6,329 nt of DNA. Origin: Zhenhengia stercoravium (GTDB lineage: Bacteria; Bacillota; Clostridia; Lachnospirales; Cellulosilyticaceae). The position numbers and the translations under genes are program-made. Numbering within the stretch: position 1 is the stretch's first letter; every line of letters begins with the position of its first letter. The stretch covers positions 1 through 6,329 of the forward strand of contig JAHLFD010000199.1 in assembly GCA_018883975.1 (NCBI GenBank), given 5' to 3'. Positions 5,733 to 6,329 of the stretch are shown here, piece by piece. The notes beneath the pieces were generated by a model. The model was not told where the DNA came from and ran no database searches. It was given only the letters and a program-made list of their open reading frames with translations.

Positions 5733-6329
5733 ATGTCTCATCCTAAATTTTTGGTCTTCAAATTACAAGACCTCAAGATTCCATTTATTATGCTAGTTGT
5801 TGCAGTTGTAGCCTTTTCAGTATTTATGCTGTCTGGTGATGATTCTACTGCGACCTTTGCACCAGATGACAGCTATGAAGACGGTATGTACATAGCGAAT
5901 ATTGCTTTTACAGATGCAGATATGGATTTAGTTGTTGAAGTTAAGGACAAACAAATCAAATCTATTTCATTAGATGGATTTGATGAAACAGAAAGAACTC
6001 TTTATAAAGACCTTAATGAGAGTATTCCTTTTGTAAATGACTATGTTACTTCAACACAATCTCTTGATTTGCCTGAAACAAGCACTATTTCCGCATCTAC
6101 CAGTATACTTATGGACGCTATAAGAATCGCTTTATCAGATAATAAAGATGCTGTTCTTACAACGACCTACGAAGTACCTCTTCTTGAAGCTATTACAGAA
6201 GAAACAGCTGAGGACGAATCCCTTAAAGAAGAAATTCCTAGCGAAGAAGCTCTTCAAGAAGAAGAGACTGCTGAAGATGTAATGTCAGAAGATGTTACTT
6301 CTGATGATGCTATCGCTACGGAAGATGCA
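5733..6329 (+). CDS. Membrane-anchored protein with degenerate FMN-binding-like domain and acidic tail (3' end outside window)
   Basis: The first 199 codons are present and the frame is open to the right edge, so the gene is partial. Translation gives a short basic N-terminus, one membrane segment (about 17-33, IPFIMLVVAVVAFSVFM) and an extracytoplasmic part. Residues about 47-134 follow the FMN_bind pattern (PF04205): YEDGMYIANIAF, then VVEVKDKQIKSISL (67-80), then TISASTSILMDAIRIAL (118-134). The last corresponds to the family's 'SGATxTS..AV..AL' segment, in which a Thr carries covalent FMN. Here it reads S-A-S-T-S, so flavinylation is doubtful. From about 154 the sequence becomes strongly acidic and Glu-rich, with repeated E-E/E-D pairs and Ala, Thr and Ser, as in a low-complexity surface tail. 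The start is set by AAAAAGGAGGG about 6 nt before the ATG. It is divergent from the PBECR-like gene. The domain match is suggestive only, and the full length is unknown. Confidence 0.7.
   Translation, partial: MSHPKFLVFKLQDLKIPFIMLVVAVVAFSVFMLSGDDSTATFAPDDSYEDGMYIANIAFTDADMDLVVEVKDKQIKSISLDGFDETERTLYKDLNESIPFVNDYVTSTQSLDLPETSTISASTSILMDAIRIALSDNKDAVLTTTYEVPLLEAITEETAEDESLKEEIPSEEALQEEETAEDVMSEDVTSDDAIATEDA

Overview
The window reads as chromosomal DNA of a low-GC, Gram-positive anaerobe, probably a member of class Clostridia (a Lachnospirales-like organism such as Cellulosilyticum would fit, but this is inference). The basis is strong AGGAGG-type ribosome binding sites, AT-rich codon use, Firmicutes-type promoters, a ZTP riboswitch in front of purH and a likely Bacillus-type PurR operator. 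I see no mobile element, tRNA, rRNA or CRISPR array.

Layout: a plus-strand gene (36-1127) encodes a secreted protein with a copper-amine-oxidase-N-like stalk domain. It converges on a minus-strand gene (1239-1760) with a PemK/MazF-like fold, and the two share a stem-loop terminator. The rest of the minus strand up to 5570 reads right to left as a PBECR-like nuclease domain protein (5157-5570), an NCS2/AzgA-type purine permease (3657-5006), a ZTP riboswitch with an intrinsic terminator (3512-3621), and purH (1912-3462), which ends at a strong terminator. Divergently, a membrane-anchored protein with a degenerate FMN-binding-like domain and an acidic tail starts at 5733 and runs off the right edge.

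The centre of the window is a purine-supply unit. The permease imports preformed bases and has a clear promoter with a pair of inverted PurBox-like sites just upstream. PurH performs the last two steps of de novo IMP synthesis, consuming AICAR phosphate (ZMP) and 10-formyl-THF. Its leader senses ZTP/ZMP, the substrate that accumulates when 10-formyl-THF is short. No terminator separates the permease from the riboswitch, so permease transcripts may also reach purH through the ZTP switch. That would place two purine signals in series.

The less ordinary content is two solitary RNase-fold proteins (MazF-like and PBECR-like), neither with a recognisable antitoxin or immunity partner, and two envelope proteins whose function I cannot assign.
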